In this document: piece after piece, positions 5,694-5,777 of the stretch
Layout: every line of letters starts with the position of its first letter
How positions within the stretch are numbered: position 1 is the stretch's first letter
DNA from: Lachnoclostridium sp. UBA739
GTDB lineage: Bacteria > Bacillota_A > Clostridia > Lachnospirales > Lachnospiraceae
Length of the DNA stretch: 5,777 nt
NCBI GenBank assembly: GCA_002297865.1
Contig: DBKX01000194.1
Coordinates: 6,010 to 11,786 of the forward strand
Reading direction: 5' to 3'
The notes under the pieces: model-generated
Database searches by the model: none
What the model was told of the DNA's origin: nothing
The model's input: only the letters and a program-made list of their open reading frames with translations
Position numbers and translations under genes: made by a program

Positions 5694-5777
5694 ATGTTTC
5701 AATCTGTAGGTAATTGTTTAAAATTAAGAACGAAAAGCTTATTTACGGATTATACCGGTTGCTTTTGGTGTATTTTG
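5694..5777 (+). CDS. Probable ABC-2 type permease, 5' end only (28 codons)
   Basis: The reading frame opens with ATG, follows AGGAG (5680-5684) at 9 nt spacing, and stays open to the window edge. The N-terminus has a short polar stretch, then KLRTKSLFTDYTGCFWCIL. A basic amphipathic segment with an Asp before the first membrane helix is common in ABC-2 exporter permeases, whose equivalent is often written as RDP..LFW. The position directly after the ATPase supports a membrane subunit of the same exporter. The product cannot be confirmed from 28 residues. Confidence 0.65.
   Translation, partial: MFQSVGNCLKLRTKSLFTDYTGCFWCIL

Noticed and set aside
5672..5713. ATGA overlap at the ABC ATPase stop suggesting an overlapping downstream start
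   Set aside because: That frame ends after 13 codons. The ATG at 5694, in another frame with its own AGGAG, stays open and gives a permease-like N-terminus.

Overview
The window is AT-rich, and its signals are typical of a low-GC Gram-positive: strong AGGAGG-type ribosome binding sites, near-consensus sigma-A promoters, TTG start codons and a tRNA gene without encoded CCA. The gene set (a DUF939-type aromatic acid exporter, a five-to-six-TM NarL-family kinase, a DrrA/LnrL-type ABC ATPase) fits Firmicutes, most likely Clostridia. That placement is an inference from composition and gene families; no species can be named from the sequence.

Layout, left to right. (1) 13-720, minus strand: an OmpR/KdpE-like response regulator with a consensus ribosome binding site. 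No kinase gene lies upstream of it, and its downstream neighbour is outside the window. (2) 721-1364: about 640 bases without a convincing gene. The stretch holds a few very short ORFs, a weak possible promoter and, at 1305-1355, a branched hairpin just past the stop of the next gene. (3) 1365-2408, minus: an aromatic acid exporter (ArAE/DUF939) family membrane protein with its own near-perfect promoter at 2454-2482. (4) 2626-2813: an unexplained 11-bp inverted repeat, then a tRNA-Gly(UCC) gene on the minus strand with its own promoter and terminator. (5) 2854-4607, minus: a NarL-family two-component pair, kinase first. The genes overlap or nearly touch at a TTGA, and the regulator's start codon is ambiguous. 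(6) 4608-4733: a divergent control region. (7) 4734 to the end, plus: an ABC transporter ATPase followed by the first 28 codons of its probable ABC-2 type permease.

Parts 5-7 look like one functional module: a membrane kinase and a LuxR-type regulator facing an ABC exporter. This resembles the Bacillus subtilis LnrJK-LnrLMN (YfiJK-YfiLMN) linearmycin-resistance system, but here the halves are transcribed divergently. I infer that the kinase senses a membrane-active compound or envelope stress and that the regulator controls the exporter from the 126-bp intergenic region. A 7-bp inverted repeat there (TAACTTT-N13-AAAGTTA) is a candidate operator.

The most unusual observation is in the ABC ATPase. 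Nucleotide-binding elements (Walker A, Walker B Asp, Q-loop, H-loop) are intact. The catalytic Walker B Glu is Gly, the LSGGQ signature is degenerate and probably one residue short, and the D-loop Asp is Glu. This suggests a catalytically impaired or non-canonical NBD that may need a second, canonical ATPase outside the window.
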